Source of the DNA: Antennarius striatus
Taxonomy: Eukaryota > Chordata > Actinopteri > Lophiiformes > Antennariidae
Reading direction: 5' to 3'
NCBI RefSeq assembly: GCF_040054535.1
Contig: NC_090794.1
Span: 809,501 to 873,500 of the forward strand
Length of the DNA: 64,000 nucleotides
In this document: positions 1 through 12,424 of the stretch, one piece after another
Layout: each line of letters begins with the position of its first letter
How positions within the stretch are numbered: position 1 is the first letter of the stretch
Program-made: the position numbers and the translations under genes
Notes under the pieces: generated by a model
Databases searched by the model: none
What the model was told of the DNA's origin: nothing
What the model saw: only the letters and a program-made list of their open reading frames with translations

Positions 1-7
1 AGCACTC

Positions 8-80
8 TGCCCAACGTGGGTCTCGAATCCACGACCCTCAGAGTAAGAATCTCATGTTCTACTGACTGAACTAGCCCGGC
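8..80 (-). tRNA. Degenerate tRNA-Lys(CTT)-like sequence, pseudogene or SINE head
   Basis: Read on the minus strand, these 73 nt fit a cloverleaf with a CTT anticodon in a TTCTTAC loop, a GGGTC variable loop and a TTCGAGA T-loop, very close to vertebrate tRNA-Lys(CTT). Three stem mismatches are visible: G-G in the acceptor stem, G-G in the anticodon stem and A-C in the T stem. The D stem is intact (GTTC with GAAC). This suggests a tRNA pseudogene or the tRNA-derived head of a SINE whose body would lie left of the window. No A-rich or conserved tail can be seen because the window ends 7 nt downstream. Confidence 0.6.
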
Positions 81-1294
81 TACCCACCAGGTGGAGCCAC
101 TGGGTTATATTCCAGATTGTGTTTGTCTTTAATCTCCTTACTGATTTATTTGTTTGTGTCTCCATGTTGAACTCGCTGGACATCAGCAGGGGTCCTCCAG
201 GATTAAGGTGCTGGTTGGAAACGTATCCACCCAGTCGAGTGCTTGTTTCCCACAACTTCCTAAACCTCTTCCTCTCGACCCCTTGACCCTGACCGTTCCT
301 GGTCTACCTGAGAGGGGCAATCTCCCGCCACCACCTCCCCTCAACTCGTCCCTTAGTATCCCCACGGACCGCGACCCGATCAAGTCGGATAGGAGTGAAA
401 TGTGTTGGTACCTCCCACCTGATGGTCCAGCTGGTGAATGGGGGGGGGGTTAGAGATTATTACAAGGCTGATTAGCCGTAAGGAGATTAAACGTAACGGT
501 TAACAGACGCCTCAAAACTCTTTGTCACTAGACTTGCTTCACTCTTCCTGAAACGGCGGCAGAACCGACCCGCTCCAGGATGGCGGGAGGTCGGAGGGCA
601 GCAGCTGGTCGCCTGACAACTTTAACCCAACGAGGTAAAAGTCCAACTTTCCTCGTCTTTAGCTGGTTGCTAACCGTAAACCCTGGCGTTGAACTGAAGC
701 TGCAAACGTACATGTGCTCATAAATCTAGAAACCAGATTGAGTCCAGTCTTAGTTGTGTTGTTGGTTTGATCCACACGTTTCCCTGTCGGCGTTCCCGAT
801 TGGTTTGCCTGTCTGGGTTCTGCTTATGGTTCTAGGTGCAGACGCTGTGACTTTCATCTGGTCGGTATTGTTACACTTTGACCCTTCTGCTTCCCAGCAG
901 CGGTCACACCCAGGTTGCGTCTTGGAATCATGGCTCGCAATCAAGGGAACCTGAAATACCTCTCTAAGCTCCTTACGATTCCCGGTCGAGAGATGCCATT
1001 GGATGGATGTCTCCTATTTTCTCCTGCTGTCCTGTGAGTACAACAGGAGCCTGAACCCTCAACCATGAACCTGTTGGACCTCCGAGGACCGGATACAAGG
1101 TCTACACTTTGCTGGATGACCTGTTGATACGACCGTTGATTCCAGACGGACGGATTTGGAGCTGAATCCAAGCCAAGAACTCTTAAATCAGGCTAACATG
1201 GTGCAGTAATAGGGAGTAGGTGAAACCTGATTGGACCATCCCAGATTCTGGCACTGAAGGCAAATGTTGGCCCACATGAGAACAAGGAACTGAC
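81..1294. other. Intergenic stretch upstream of the peripherin-like gene
   Basis: No coding exon, convincing promoter or mobile element is recognised. The 5' UTR and promoter of the peripherin-like gene should lie here, but no clear TATA box was found. Confidence 0.4.
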
Positions 1295-3114
1295 ATGGCG
1301 GTCGGTAGGGTAACCTTCACCAAGGTGGAGCGGGAGAAGCTAGCTGAGGTCCTCTGGTTGCTGAACTGGATCTCTGTGCTGACGGGGGCTATCCTCTTTG
1401 GGTTGGGCTTATTCCTCAAGATAGAGATTCAAAAATGGCAGGAAGTGATGTCGGACCAGGGTATCCTGTACGTCCCGTACATGCTGATCACCACAGGATT
1501 GGCCGCCTGCTGTATCAACTTTCTGGGTGGAAAGATCTGCCTGGACTGCACCGACACCAACAAGTTCTTGCGCTGGAAGCTGGTAATGATGCCGTACATC
1601 GTTTGCACATTCTTCTTCACTTCCTGTGTCCTGGCGGGGGCGATCATGTGCTACGGTATCCGAAGCCAGCTGGAGGCATCATTGTCTCTGGGCCTGAGGA
1701 ACAGCATGCGGTTCTACAAGGACACGGACACGCCGGGTCGCTGCTACCTGAAGAGGACTCTGGACCTGCTGCAGATGCAGTTCCAGTGCTGTGGGAACAC
1801 TGGGCACCGGGACTGGTTCCAGGTGCAGTGGATCAGCAAGCGGTACCTGGACATGACCAGCAGCGACGTGACGGAGTAAGTGGAGCTGGGTCTGGTGGGA
1901 GTCTTGGGGAATCTGTCAGATTTCAGAGTATCCTGGTAAGACTATTGGACTCTAGAAGATTCTTCCACTTTCTTGTAGATTCCAAGAGTTCCCAGGCGAT
2001 CCTGGTGAGATAGGAAGCTGATCATTGTTAGATCACATACAACGACCAATTCTTCAAAGGCTAGTATAGTAATGATTTATCGGAGGAGTCAAATATGACA
2101 GGATTAACAAGGCTTAATCAAAAAAGGTTCAACCCAGGTCCAAGACACTAAATATAGCTGGTGTACAGGATTCTTTTTAGTTGTCCCAAGACATATTGGG
2201 ACAACCAAAGAAATATTGGCTCTTGGGTTGTCCCAAGAGCCAATATTTTATAAACCAAAGAACCAGTGTGGTTTGGGACAACCAACCCAAGAACCAAAGA
2301 ATATTGGGTCTTGGTTTGGTTGTCCGCCGCCAAGATTCTAAACACTGTGTTCCTGTTCCTCCCCCCTGCAGCCGTCTTAGGAGTAACGTTGATGGTAAGT
2401 ACCTGATGGACGGCGTTCCTTTCAGCTGCTGCAGCACCTTGTCGCCTCGGCCCTGCATCCAGCAGCAGCTCAGCAGAAGCTCGGCCCATTTCAACTACGA
2501 CCAGCAGAGCCAGCAGCTCAATCTGTGGAGGAAGGGGTGTCGGCAAGCCCTGACGGACCACTACACCGGCCTCCTGCAGTCCATCGGCCTCACCGTGCTC
2601 CTCATCTGGATGTTTGAGGTACTTCCTGCTGCCTCTTTCTGGGATCAGTTTCTTTTGCTCCTACAAGGATTTGAATAAAGATACTGACTTAAGTTAGCAT
2701 AATGACCAGGTAGCCATAGCCCATTATTTCCCCTACTGGCACTTTATAGTTATGTACCTCGAGGGGCGATCAAATATCAAACCACATATTTGATAGCCCC
2801 TTTCAAAATGGGAAGGCAGTCCTAAACAGGGATCCCAGTGATCACCATGATGTTTCTCCCACCAGCTGCTGGTCCTGACTGGGGTTCGGTATCTCCAGAC
2901 CACCATGGAGAACGTCCTCCGGCTCGGCGATCCTGACTCTGAATCCGACGGTTGGATTCTAGAGAACAGCCTGGCAGAAACGGCGCGATCCAACTTCAAC
3001 ATCATCAAGAACCTGGGGAAGTGCTACCAGGTGGACGACAACCCCAACATCAATGTTCCACCAGCGACGACAGAACGGGAAGTCCCGTCCAATCAGGTGC
3101 CGGTGACCCGCTAG
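1295..3114 (+). CDS. prph2l: Peripherin-2-like photoreceptor tetraspanin (PRPH2/ROM1 family)
   Basis: Three coding exons, 1295-1875, 2372-2618 and 2866-3114, give 358 aa (human PRPH2 is 346 aa). The intron positions match PRPH2: exon 1 ends inside the Asp codon of the DR-RSNV region and exon 2 ends after LIWMFE. Four membrane segments are visible. The large extracellular loop holds DTDTPGRC (equivalent of the inter-subunit disulfide Cys150), [16 protein letters not shown] and the GCR cysteine, and C-terminal to TM4 is RYLQT. Family members shape the rims of rod and cone outer-segment discs. The tail ([11 protein letters not shown]) resembles PRPH2 more than ROM1. The NNS glycosylation sequon of human PRPH2 reads SRSS here, so that sequon is absent. 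ATTAAA at 3466 and AATAAA near 3849 are candidate poly(A) signals. The family is certain; assignment to prph2, prph2l or rom1 is not. Confidence 0.9.
2181..2330. repeat. Foldback DNA with nested inverted repeats in intron 1 of the peripherin-like gene
   Basis: A perfect 16-bp inverted repeat with a 4-nt loop occupies 2212-2247 (arm AATATTGGCTCTTGGG). A second perfect 9-bp arm pair (TTGTCCCAA/TTGGGACAA) lies at 2181-2204. Further copies of the same words (TTGGGACAACC, ATATTGGGTCTTGG) follow to about 2330. It reads like a small foldback element or a local palindromic expansion. Confidence 0.6.
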
Positions 3115-4789
3115 CGTCCGTTCCAAAGACTTGTGGACCGCAGACGGACCGGGTCCAACTCAGGCCAATTCCGTCCAATCACAGAGAGACGCTTGATGTG
3201 TCTTCAAGTTGGGCCATGAGTGACTTCAAGCTCCAAGAGGCTCTGCTGGGGGGCAGGGCATCCTCTGGGGGAGGGGCTTAAGTCAGGATTGTGATGGAAC
3301 AGACTTAAAGATTCAGAAAAGGTGATAAGATTAAAAAAACAGTCGGTGAACGATTTCAGCGATGAAGAACAACCTGGAAGCCTCAGAAGACGTTGTCTGG
3401 ACTGTGATTGGCTCCTCCTCTTCCTCCTCATCACTGGAGGCAGGAAGTCGGTCAGATTGTCACCATTAAAGTGTCTCAAACTCTTTTACATTTAATGTTA
3501 TTTACAAAAAGTGCATTAAAACAAACAAAACTCAAAAAAGTACAACAAATTAATTTGATTTTTAAATATGGGCTGCACATAAAGGAAAAATTAATTAAAT
3601 GAAGCCCCGCCTCTCAATGTTCGACAACCAACCACAATGAAGGATAATAAGGCGAAGCTTGTTGGGTGGGACCAGTGCATCCTGGGATCCGTCCTGTTAG
3701 TGGGACGGCTGAAAAGTAACTTCATCATCTCTTTTTAGCGTGTTAGCATTCTAATATTAGCTAATAGCATTAGCTGTATTTATGGATGGATGTGATTGGT
3801 TCTATAGGGAAGTGTTTGTAAATCAAAGCATTGGATCAACAACATACAATAAATAAAACACTAAGAACACTTGTCCCCCCCTGTAAGATAAAGATGTAAT
3901 GTCCTAAAATGTCTCAGAAACGTTTTCAAGATGTTTTCATTATTTTTAAATATTAAATACAAGATTTAAAATTTACAAAATAATAATGAGAAGTGTTTTC
4001 TATCTAATTTCATTGGATTTGAGAAAAATTGATTTGCAGGATCCAGAATCAGGCGGTTTGAACCGGTTTCTTTTTCTTCATTAGCCTGTTAGCCCCACAT
4101 GTTAGCATTTAGCTTCACAAACTGTTAGCGTAGCTTCACCTCAGACTCGTTTCCTCTCCTTGTTTGTTGAGGACTGTTTCTTTGCTTTCTTTTAATAAAG
4201 ATCACAGATCATGTGACACGTGTGATGTCTATGAATAAACATTTTATAGTTGTTTAGTTATCCAGGAGCTGGTTACAAACGATTGGCTGGAAAAAAATTA
4301 ATAATTGATGAAAATAATTGAACGTTTTGATTCTGTTCTGTTCTTTCTCTTCTTTTTAGGGGAAACAAACAAACAAACAAACAAACAAACAAACACAAAG
4401 ATCTTGAGATGTTTTTTCTCTCCAGAACAAACTGCTCCTTCCGCACATGCAGTCACGTGACTGCGTCGTATGACGCATGACGCATAACTCCTGCTGTTTC
4501 TCCTTCTGTCCACCAGAGGGAGTCAGAGCTCCTCAAACAAGGCGCCTCCTGATCATTCCTCCCTCCTCTTCTCAGTCCTCTCTTCATTCCTCCATCCTTC
4601 ATTCCTTCGTTTCTCCATCTTCTATCCTTCCTCTCTTTTCCTTCTATTTTTATTTCTTTCCTTTTTCTGTTAATCTTTCTTTCCTCCATTTCACTCCCCG
4701 TTTTCTGTTTATTTCTCCTTCCTCCTCATCCTCCTCTCGTTATCCCCTTTCCTTCTTTATACCTCTCTTATCTGGCCCCTCCCCAACAG

Positions 4790-4996
<207 letters not shown>

Positions 4997-5577
4997 ATGT
5001 AATGCAGTCTTTCCTGCTGCCTCAACAGTCACAGCCAATCTCCCCTCTACTGGTGACATCACAGCACGGGGGGGTGTGGTCTCACATGGAGATGGGGATT
5101 ATTAATCTCAGATTTATGTTCATCCAGGGTTGCTCTTCATTTCCCAGCATGCACCTGGAACAAGCTGTTACGTAACAGAAGGTGCGTGATTGGCTCAACC
5201 ATCCCGAGCCTGTGACGTCATCAAACAGGAAGTGAAGAGATTTAGCTCCAGCCCGTCGGGTTCAGTCGTTCGTTTCGACGACAGCCGGAGAAGCATTAGC
5301 ATAAAAATGTGTCACATTTGAATACGTTTGAATAGATTAGAATATATTTGAATAAAACATTCAACATTAGCATAAACACATTCAGATGTAAACGTAACGT
5401 CTGTTTGTTTGTTGTTCTGATATTAAATCAAATCAAACTACCAAACAATCAATAACCACGCCCCTGGCTCCTCCCCCTCACCTCCCACCACAACAGGCCC
5501 CTCCCACTGAAAGAGGCTTCAAACCATAAACCTGTGCTGAGGAACAGCTGGGAGTGTGTTAGCTGTTATATAATAGA

Positions 5578-5578
<1 letters not shown>

Positions 5579-5641
<63 letters not shown>
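5579..5641. repeat. (CA)n microsatellite
   Basis: Uninterrupted CA array of about 63 bp. Confidence 0.95.
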
Positions 5642-5644
<3 letters not shown>

Positions 5645-5872
5645 TGAATACGGCGGTCATGGCCGCCGGCTGCTGGTTACCCGGTAACTAGTCCCTGAAA
5701 GGGGGGGGGGGCAAACGTCTAGATGAACTGGGGACCTCGAACGCAGCGTCTTAAGCCTTTGTTCAAACACACAAAACTTTATTTAACATTCAGATCGACG
5801 TCTGCTGGACCCTCAGCGCCTGAAGGAGGCCAGAAGAAAGATCTGAGTTGTTTTCTTTTTGTTTGTAAACAG

Positions 5873-5906
<34 letters not shown>

Positions 5907-6431
5907 GAGCGTTGCCTTCAGGTTCTCCTCGGGAGGCGTTCACTGACCTGCTGCTGCTGCACGTGAACCCCGGCGCTCTGTTGACATTCTCAGCCAATGG
6001 CAGGGGGCCGGAGGCTGAGGAGGGCCCTGATTGGCTGCCGGGGGGAGTAGGGTGAGGTCTCGTCATCGCCGCCGTCAGCTGAGGCGTGAATGTGTGTTTT
6101 CACGTGAGTGGGCTCTGACAGCTGGGACACGCCCGCCTCACACCGGAGGACACTGGGTTACCATGGCGACGGCGAGGAGCCCCGTTTCCTCCCCCCCCTC
6201 CTGTCCGTCCTGTCCTTGTCATGAATAAATGACAGGAAGAAGGGGAGGGGGAGGGGGAGGGGGGTGCTGAGTCGGGCAACATGCTGATGGAGGGTGGGGG
6301 AGGGGCGTGAGGATGGAGGGGGGCGGGGCTGGTGGGACAGGTGGGGGATGGGCGGTGGATCTGGTTAGTATTCAGATCTCATCACCTGCATCGCCGCGTC
6401 CCGTCACTGTGGGCGTGTCCAGAGACATCTG

Positions 6432-6465
<34 letters not shown>

Positions 6466-6963
6466 CCCCTGGGTCGGCTCTAACCGATCTGGTCCCGGTT
6501 CAGCCCGTCGCCTCGGCTGATCACATGACGGCGTCACAACCCATCATCAACTCCAAGTTCACGCTGCTGACAGGAGGCAGCCGTTACCATGGATACGACC
6601 GTGGCAACGGATCAGCATCAGCACCAGTGACAACAGACGACACGGTCAGAGGTGAAATCCATCAAATGTCACATTTATTTGTTTATGTATATGACCTAAA
6701 AGCAATAAACTACAAACAATAAACTACAAACAATAAACAATAAATTACAAACAATAAACAACAAACAAACATTTTTTTTGTGTTTCCTGGAAGACATTTT
6801 TCTCGTCACTAACCTCCACTTCAAACCTCCTCGTCTGTCTTCTTCTCCTCAACATCCCATGACACCTCAGCAGCAAAGCATCATGGGAAGCCTGGGGGTG
6901 GAACCCTGATATGATCAGGAGACATGTGACCAGCGGGTTCACAACGGACCAATGACGGCTTGT

Positions 6964-7138
6964 GTCTTTTAATTTAATTTAAATTAACTTAATTTAATTT
7001 AATGATTTTTTTATTAAAATAAAATAGTTTAATCAAATTTAATTTAATTTAATTTAATTTAATAAAATAAAATAAAATGAATGTCATTTAATTTCGTTTC
7101 ATTTAACTTAATTTAATTTAATTCAATTTAGTTTAATT
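6964..7138. repeat. AT-rich TTTAA/AATTTAATTT tract
   Basis: Imperfect 5-bp TTTAA periodicity over about 175 bp, broken by AAATAAA runs. Low-complexity DNA with no coding content. Confidence 0.8.
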
Positions 7139-7455
7139 TTATAAAACTAAACACCCCCCCTGCAGGTGATGAATATTTTAAAGCTGCAGGAGAAGAAACT
7201 GCTTCGTCACTTCAGACCCCCCCCCCCTCCCAAAATTCATGTCCGTCATCCCGGACACGTGAACGCACCACAGCCGCCTGACTTCACATCCAGACTCGTA
7301 CCTGTTATTTACGGAGATCCTGAAGGCAACGCAGCGCCGGAAGCTTTGCTCAGCGGCACTGCGGCACCTGACGGGGGGGAGAGAGAGAGAGAGAGAGAGA
7401 CCACGTGACCATCCGGGGGCTCGGTCCAATGGAATGAATGGACCGCGGCCGGGAG

Positions 7456-7485
7456 CCAATGAGGGGCGGGGGGTGGTTATAAAAG
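7456..7485 (+). promoter_or_regulatory. ckb: ckb core promoter: CCAAT box and TATA box
   Basis: CCAAT lies at 7456-7460 and TATAAAAG at 7478-7485. About 25-30 bp downstream begins a short GC-rich exon that ends ACAG before the GTAGGA donor at 7565. A TATA-driven promoter followed by a non-coding first exon is the known layout of vertebrate creatine kinase B genes. Confidence 0.8.
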
Positions 7486-7507
7486 GCCGCGAGCCGCTCT
7501 AATCCGC

Positions 7508-7564
7508 AGCAGCAGCACCGGAACCGGACCGTTACCGCCGCCTCTCCGCATCCCGAACCGACAG
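7508..7564 (+). other. ckb: ckb non-coding exon 1 (5' UTR, start approximate)
   Basis: The left edge is inferred from the TATA box distance and the right edge from the donor at 7565. Intron 1 (7565-8896) is CpG-rich and holds an 11-bp TTGTTTACCGG minisatellite (7722-7786) and a CA array (7901-7959). No ATG of the gene occurs before 8917. Confidence 0.7.
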
Positions 7565-7721
7565 GTAGGACCCCCCCCAACCCCCCCACCGCGACCGGTC
7601 ACCGCACCGCCGATCACATCATCGATACATCACCTCATCAGCTCATCGATCAGGCACGGACGCGCACGCGACGGTGCGCGATCTGCAAAGAACAAAGGAG
7701 GAGGATGCAGGCGCGCGCGCG

Positions 7722-7786
7722 GCTGTTTACCGGCTGTTTACCGGTTGTTTACCGGTTGTTTACCGGTTGTTTACCGGTTGTTTACC
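7722..7786. repeat. 11-bp minisatellite in ckb intron 1
   Basis: About six copies of TTGTTTACCGG (first copies CTGTTTACCGG). Confidence 0.9.
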
Positions 7787-7895
7787 CGCGTAGATCTGCA
7801 GAGCGCCTGTCTGTGTCTCCACCTGTCATCCCAACGACCTTGCGGTCCGTCCCGTCCGCAGGTGTTGCGCAGTCAGCAGCGGAGGCACCGGATCC

Positions 7896-7900
<5 letters not shown>

Positions 7901-7959
<59 letters not shown>
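7901..7959. repeat. (CA)n microsatellite in ckb intron 1
   Basis: Uninterrupted CA array of about 58 bp after a GCGC tract. Confidence 0.95.
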
Positions 7960-7961
<2 letters not shown>

Positions 7962-8916
7962 AACGGAAACGGTGTGTCCGTTAAACCACCGGGGGGGGGT
8001 CCTTAAATAGCGCAAATCCACCTTAAATCCACTCAGGCGTGATGAAAACATCCCTAATCTGCGCCTCGACGGACGCGGGTCTGTTGCGTCAAATCACGTC
8101 TGATTGGAGATGTTTTCATTCGATTATCAGTCATCGATCGTTCTGCTGCGCACTTCGATCGAAACCGTCCGACGTATTTTTATTGTGTCGGAGCGTCTGT
8201 CCTACTGCGCATGCTCAGTGTGTCCCCATCTACATTCTAACGGGATAATACCGGACTGAGCTCCGCTCCGCCGCCTCAGCGGCGTCAGTCCTGCAGACTT
8301 ACAACCGGACCGGGAACCAATCCGGTAAATATCCGGTGTCACACCTGGGGGGGCGTCAGAACGCGCGCGCCAGAACCAGCAGACGCCCCCCCCCCCCGGT
8401 TCCGGTTCGAGGCGCTGAAGGTGACCGGGGCGTCAGCCGCGCACGCGAAGGGTTAACGGCGGCCTGCCGCTGCGTCACCGCCGCGGCCCGCGCGTCACGT
8501 GATCCGTCGGAGTTCTCCGAGTGGAGCCGAACGGAACCGAACCGGGCCGAACGGATCCGAGCGGGATCAGCCGGGCTTCTCCAGCCTGATCGGTCCGTTT
8601 TCGGATTGATCCCGAGATGAGGATCGATTTTAAAGATTAAAACACGAATAAAAATCGAATTTTAAATGTTTTACATTTAATTTGTAAATATTTATCTAAA
8701 TATATATTTACTTATGAATATTTATGAATAAAAATTCATATCGAGGCCCAGATTAACGTTCTGTTACCTCATCCGATCACCAACGCTTATCAGACTGATA
8801 CACCGATACGGATTATTACCCTGATATTGATTATCGCTCCGATATTGATGATTGATCTGATAATGATTACTGATCGTCTGGCGGTTCCGTCGCCAGGTCG
8901 CCACCCGGACGTCGCC

Positions 8917-11900
8917 ATGCCTTTCGGAAACACCCACAACAAGCTGAAGATGAACTACTCGTCGGAGCAGGAGTACCCCGACCTCAGCCAGCACAACAAC
9001 CACATGGCCAAGGTGCTCACGCCCGAAATGTACGCCCACCTGCGCGACAAGGAGACGCCCAGCGGCTTCACCCTGGACGACGTCATCCAGACGGGCGTGG
9101 ACAACCCAGGTAACGCCCCCCCGGCGCCGCCGGTCACCTTCACTCAGACCTTGTGCTCCATAATTAATTCCTTAATGGGATTGACCCCTTGGTTGGGGTC
9201 AGGTTTTTCCCCCCTAATCTGCCCCCTAGGGGGCGGCGACCTTTGACTCCTGTCTGAGCCTCATCCTCTTCATCCAATCAGTTTAATTCACTCAGGAGTC
9301 AAACGTTCCCTCACACGACGCAGACGTGTCAGAGGCAAAGAGCCCCCGGTGACGAAAAGAAGCGCACCTTTGGTTTGTCACTCGATCGATCAACGTGATC
9401 GATTGTTTCTGTCTTACCCGCAGGGCATCCGTTCATCATGACGGTCGGATGCGTCGCCGGGGACGAGGAGACGTACGAGGTGTTCAAAGACCTGCTGGAC
9501 CCCGTGATCGAGGACCGCCACGGGGGGTACAAACCCACGGACAAACACAAGACGGACCTGAACGCCGAAAACCTGCAGGTAAACAACAACAACAAACAAT
9601 AAAACAAACACAAGGCGTCAGGGGCTTTCAAAAGCCGATAATCAATAACTGAAGAGACCGACCTGGTCCTTGAACGCACCACGTTTGTAGCCGATCAAGG
9701 GGAAACAACAAGCAGCTCATGAAATCAGATTGCCTGGTCCCTCCTGGGGGTTTGGAGGCGGGGTCTAACCTTGAAGGGGTCTGTGACTCCTCCCAGTCTG
9801 GTTTGACCTTTGGGGTGTCTGATCTGACCTTGACTGATCTACACCGTCGTCTCTTTTCGTCTCGGTCAACTCTGTCTGGGATGGAACCGTTCCCTTTGGG
9901 GGTCTCCGTCTCGCAAACCCATGGGGGGTCAATGCTGGACCCCCTCCCTGTATGGTCTTCTGATTTCTGGGTTGACTTTGATGTCTTTGTATCGGCTTTG
10001 ATGTCTGGGTTGGCGTAGGTGTCTGGGCTGGACGACATCCCTCCACATGGGGCAGCGTTGGGGGGGGTTCTGGAACCCAAACTCCTTTGCTTTGATTTTG
10101 CACAGTGTTTTCAGCTGGATGCCCTCCAGCGGTTGTGTTCCAAACGTTCTCTACTTCCTGTTCCAGGGCGGAGACGATCTGGATCCCAACTACGTTCTGA
10201 GCTCACGGGTTCGGACGGGACGCAGCATCCGGGGCTTCTGCCTGCCCCCCCACTGCAGCCGCGGGGAGCGCCGCGCCATCGAGAACCTCTCCATCGAATG
10301 TATGACATCACTTCCTGTCAGTTGTAGAGTCACCTCGCCCCCTGGTGGCAGCGAGCTGATCTGTGCGCTAATCCCTGAAACGCTCAGAACCATCAGATAA
10401 CGATTAGCAGACGTGTTGTTTACATGTCAATTCATCAGATTGAGATATTAATTTAATTCTATTCTATTAATTCTATTTTTAATCGTAAATTTGAGAAACA
10501 CATTTAAGCGATGCTGCGTCCACAAACGCTCGTACTTGTTTGTTCTTCGCTGATGAAGAGGAGGCCTGCCTCCTTTATGTAGATCTGACTGCAGCTGAAA
10601 AGGGCTGGTCTTTATTTAGATTTTTTCCCATCATGCCTCAGCGAGCGTGTCAGTGAACGCAGCAGCAGATCAAACTCTTACGTAACCGTGAGCTCCACTC
10701 GTTCTGCCGAGACTCTTAATGAGGCTGAAGAGCTTGTCGTCTTTCATATGCAAATGAGGCCGGACTGAACCGGACTGAACCGGACTCAAGTGGACCGGTA
10801 GAACCCGGCGGACCGGACCGTCTGCTGCCCCCTGCAGGTGGACAGAGGGACACGTCCAGCTAATCGCAAATCTGACATTACATGAAATACCCATTTAAAT
10901 GAATATTTATTTAAATAAATACCCATTCTGTGACTAAATATCCATTTAAACTAAATACAGATTTAAATGAATATTCAGATGAATAAATATTTATTTAAAT
11001 GACTAAATACCCCTTTAATGAATACATTTTTATTTTCATTAGTTTTAGCTTAGCATGTTAACTTCAGATTCCTCACAAACCAAACTGGACACATTAAAGT
11101 GATTACGTAGGAGCCAAACCGTTCAAATTGATTGATTTAACATTGGTGGGAATCGTTTCCCCTGAGTTCCGCCTGTCAGGCGCGACCTCTCCTGACCTCT
11201 ACGACCTGTTTTTGGCGCTGCAGCTCTGGACATTCTGGACGGGGACCTGAAGGGGAAGTACTACGCCCTGAAGAACATGACAGAGGAGGAGCAGCAGCAG
11301 CTGATCGATGACCACTTTCTGTTTGACAAGCCCGTCTCCCCGCTGCTGCTGGCGTCCGGGATGGCCCGCGATTGGCCCGACGGCCGCGGCATCTGGTCAG
11401 GATGGCGGCGCGCATTGGACCTTCAGAATGACTGACAGACAAGAGCCGTGGGCGCTTTTAACCCTCCACTCTCGCCTGCAGGCACAACGACAACAAGACC
11501 TTCCTGGTTTGGGTGAACGAGGAAGACCACCTGCGTGTCATCAGCATGCAGAAAGGGGGCAACATGAGGGAGGTGTTCACCCGCTTCTGCACCGGCCTCA
11601 CCAAGGTAAGACCCAGACACCCACTTCCTGTCCCCAGAACAGGAAGTAGAAGTCTCCATTGGTCACCTCCTCCTCTCTGCCAGATCGAGAACTTGTTCAA
11701 GGAGCGGAGCCACGAGTTCATGTGGAACGAGCACCTGGGCTACGTCCTCACCTGTCCGTCCAACCTGGGGACAGGACTGAGGGCCGGCGTCCACGTCAAA
11801 CTGCCCCACCTCAGCAAACACGAGAAGTTCGGAGAAATCCTGAAGAGACTGCGGCTGCAGAAGCGAGGAACAGGTGAGCGAATCCGGCCCATCGGGGCGT

Positions 11901-12132
11901 TGCTACGGTTACGATTATTTAGATGGAGAAAGTCTTAACGACCCGTCCCTCAGGTGGCGTGGACACGGCGGCGGTGGGCGGAGTCTTCGACATCTCCAAC
12001 GCGGACCGCCTGGGCTTCTCGGAGGTGGAGCTGGTGCAGATGGTGGTGGACGGCGTCAACCTGCTGGTGGACATGGAGAAGCGTCTGGAGGGCGGCGAGG
12101 GCGTCGACGACCTGATGCCCGAGCAGAAGTGA
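8917..12132 (+). CDS. ckb: Creatine kinase B-type (brain, cytosolic)
   Basis: Coding exons 8917-9109, 9424-9578, 10167-10299, 11224-11395, 11482-11605, 11684-11873 and 11954-12132 give exactly 381 aa, the usual length for cytosolic creatine kinase. The enzyme transfers phosphate between ATP and creatine to buffer cellular ATP. Visible landmarks are the MPFGNTHN start, the [20 protein letters not shown] substrate region, WVNEED with its catalytic acidic residues, the active-site Cys in [10 protein letters not shown], and [11 protein letters not shown]-type rather than M-type is supported by [30 protein letters not shown] and the DDLMPEQK end. Intron positions fit the conserved creatine kinase pattern, for example one splits the Trp codon of GIWHND (donor GTCAGG). 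Fish carry two ckb copies; which one this is cannot be told from the window. Confidence 0.97.
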
Positions 12133-12332
12133 ACTGTCACTGTAGCCTCAAACACCCCACCCCATCCTCACTGACCCCACCCCCACGTCCCCCTCCCCCC
12201 TCACTGTAACCAATCAGAAGCCGTCCTGGAGCCGCAGGACGATTAGATCCGATCTGTTAGACTTCAGTCGCCCGACGTGTGAAGGATTCTCTCTCCACCT
12301 GTGGGACCCATCTAACACCTGAAATGCCCAAT

Positions 12333-12338
12333 AATAAA
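12333..12338 (+). terminator. ckb: ckb poly(A) signal
   Basis: AATAAA about 200 nt after the stop codon, followed by a TG-rich downstream region (AGTCTGTGTGGG). Confidence 0.75.
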
Positions 12339-12381
12339 GTCTGTGTGGGCCCCGACTAACGCCTGCTGCGCAGCTGTCCTC

Positions 12382-12384
<3 letters not shown>

Positions 12385-12421
<37 letters not shown>
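12385..12421. repeat. (CA)n microsatellite
   Basis: Short CA array just past the ckb 3' end. The stretch 12422-13372 between the two convergent genes holds the probable mark3 3' UTR (reverse ATTAAA at 12762-12767) and no other gene. Confidence 0.9.

Positions 12422-12424
<3 letters not shown>

Noticed and set aside
1435-2013. Second plus-frame open reading frame overlapping peripherin exon 1
   Set aside because: Shadow frame of a GC-rich coding exon; the tetraspanin frame has clear family residues.
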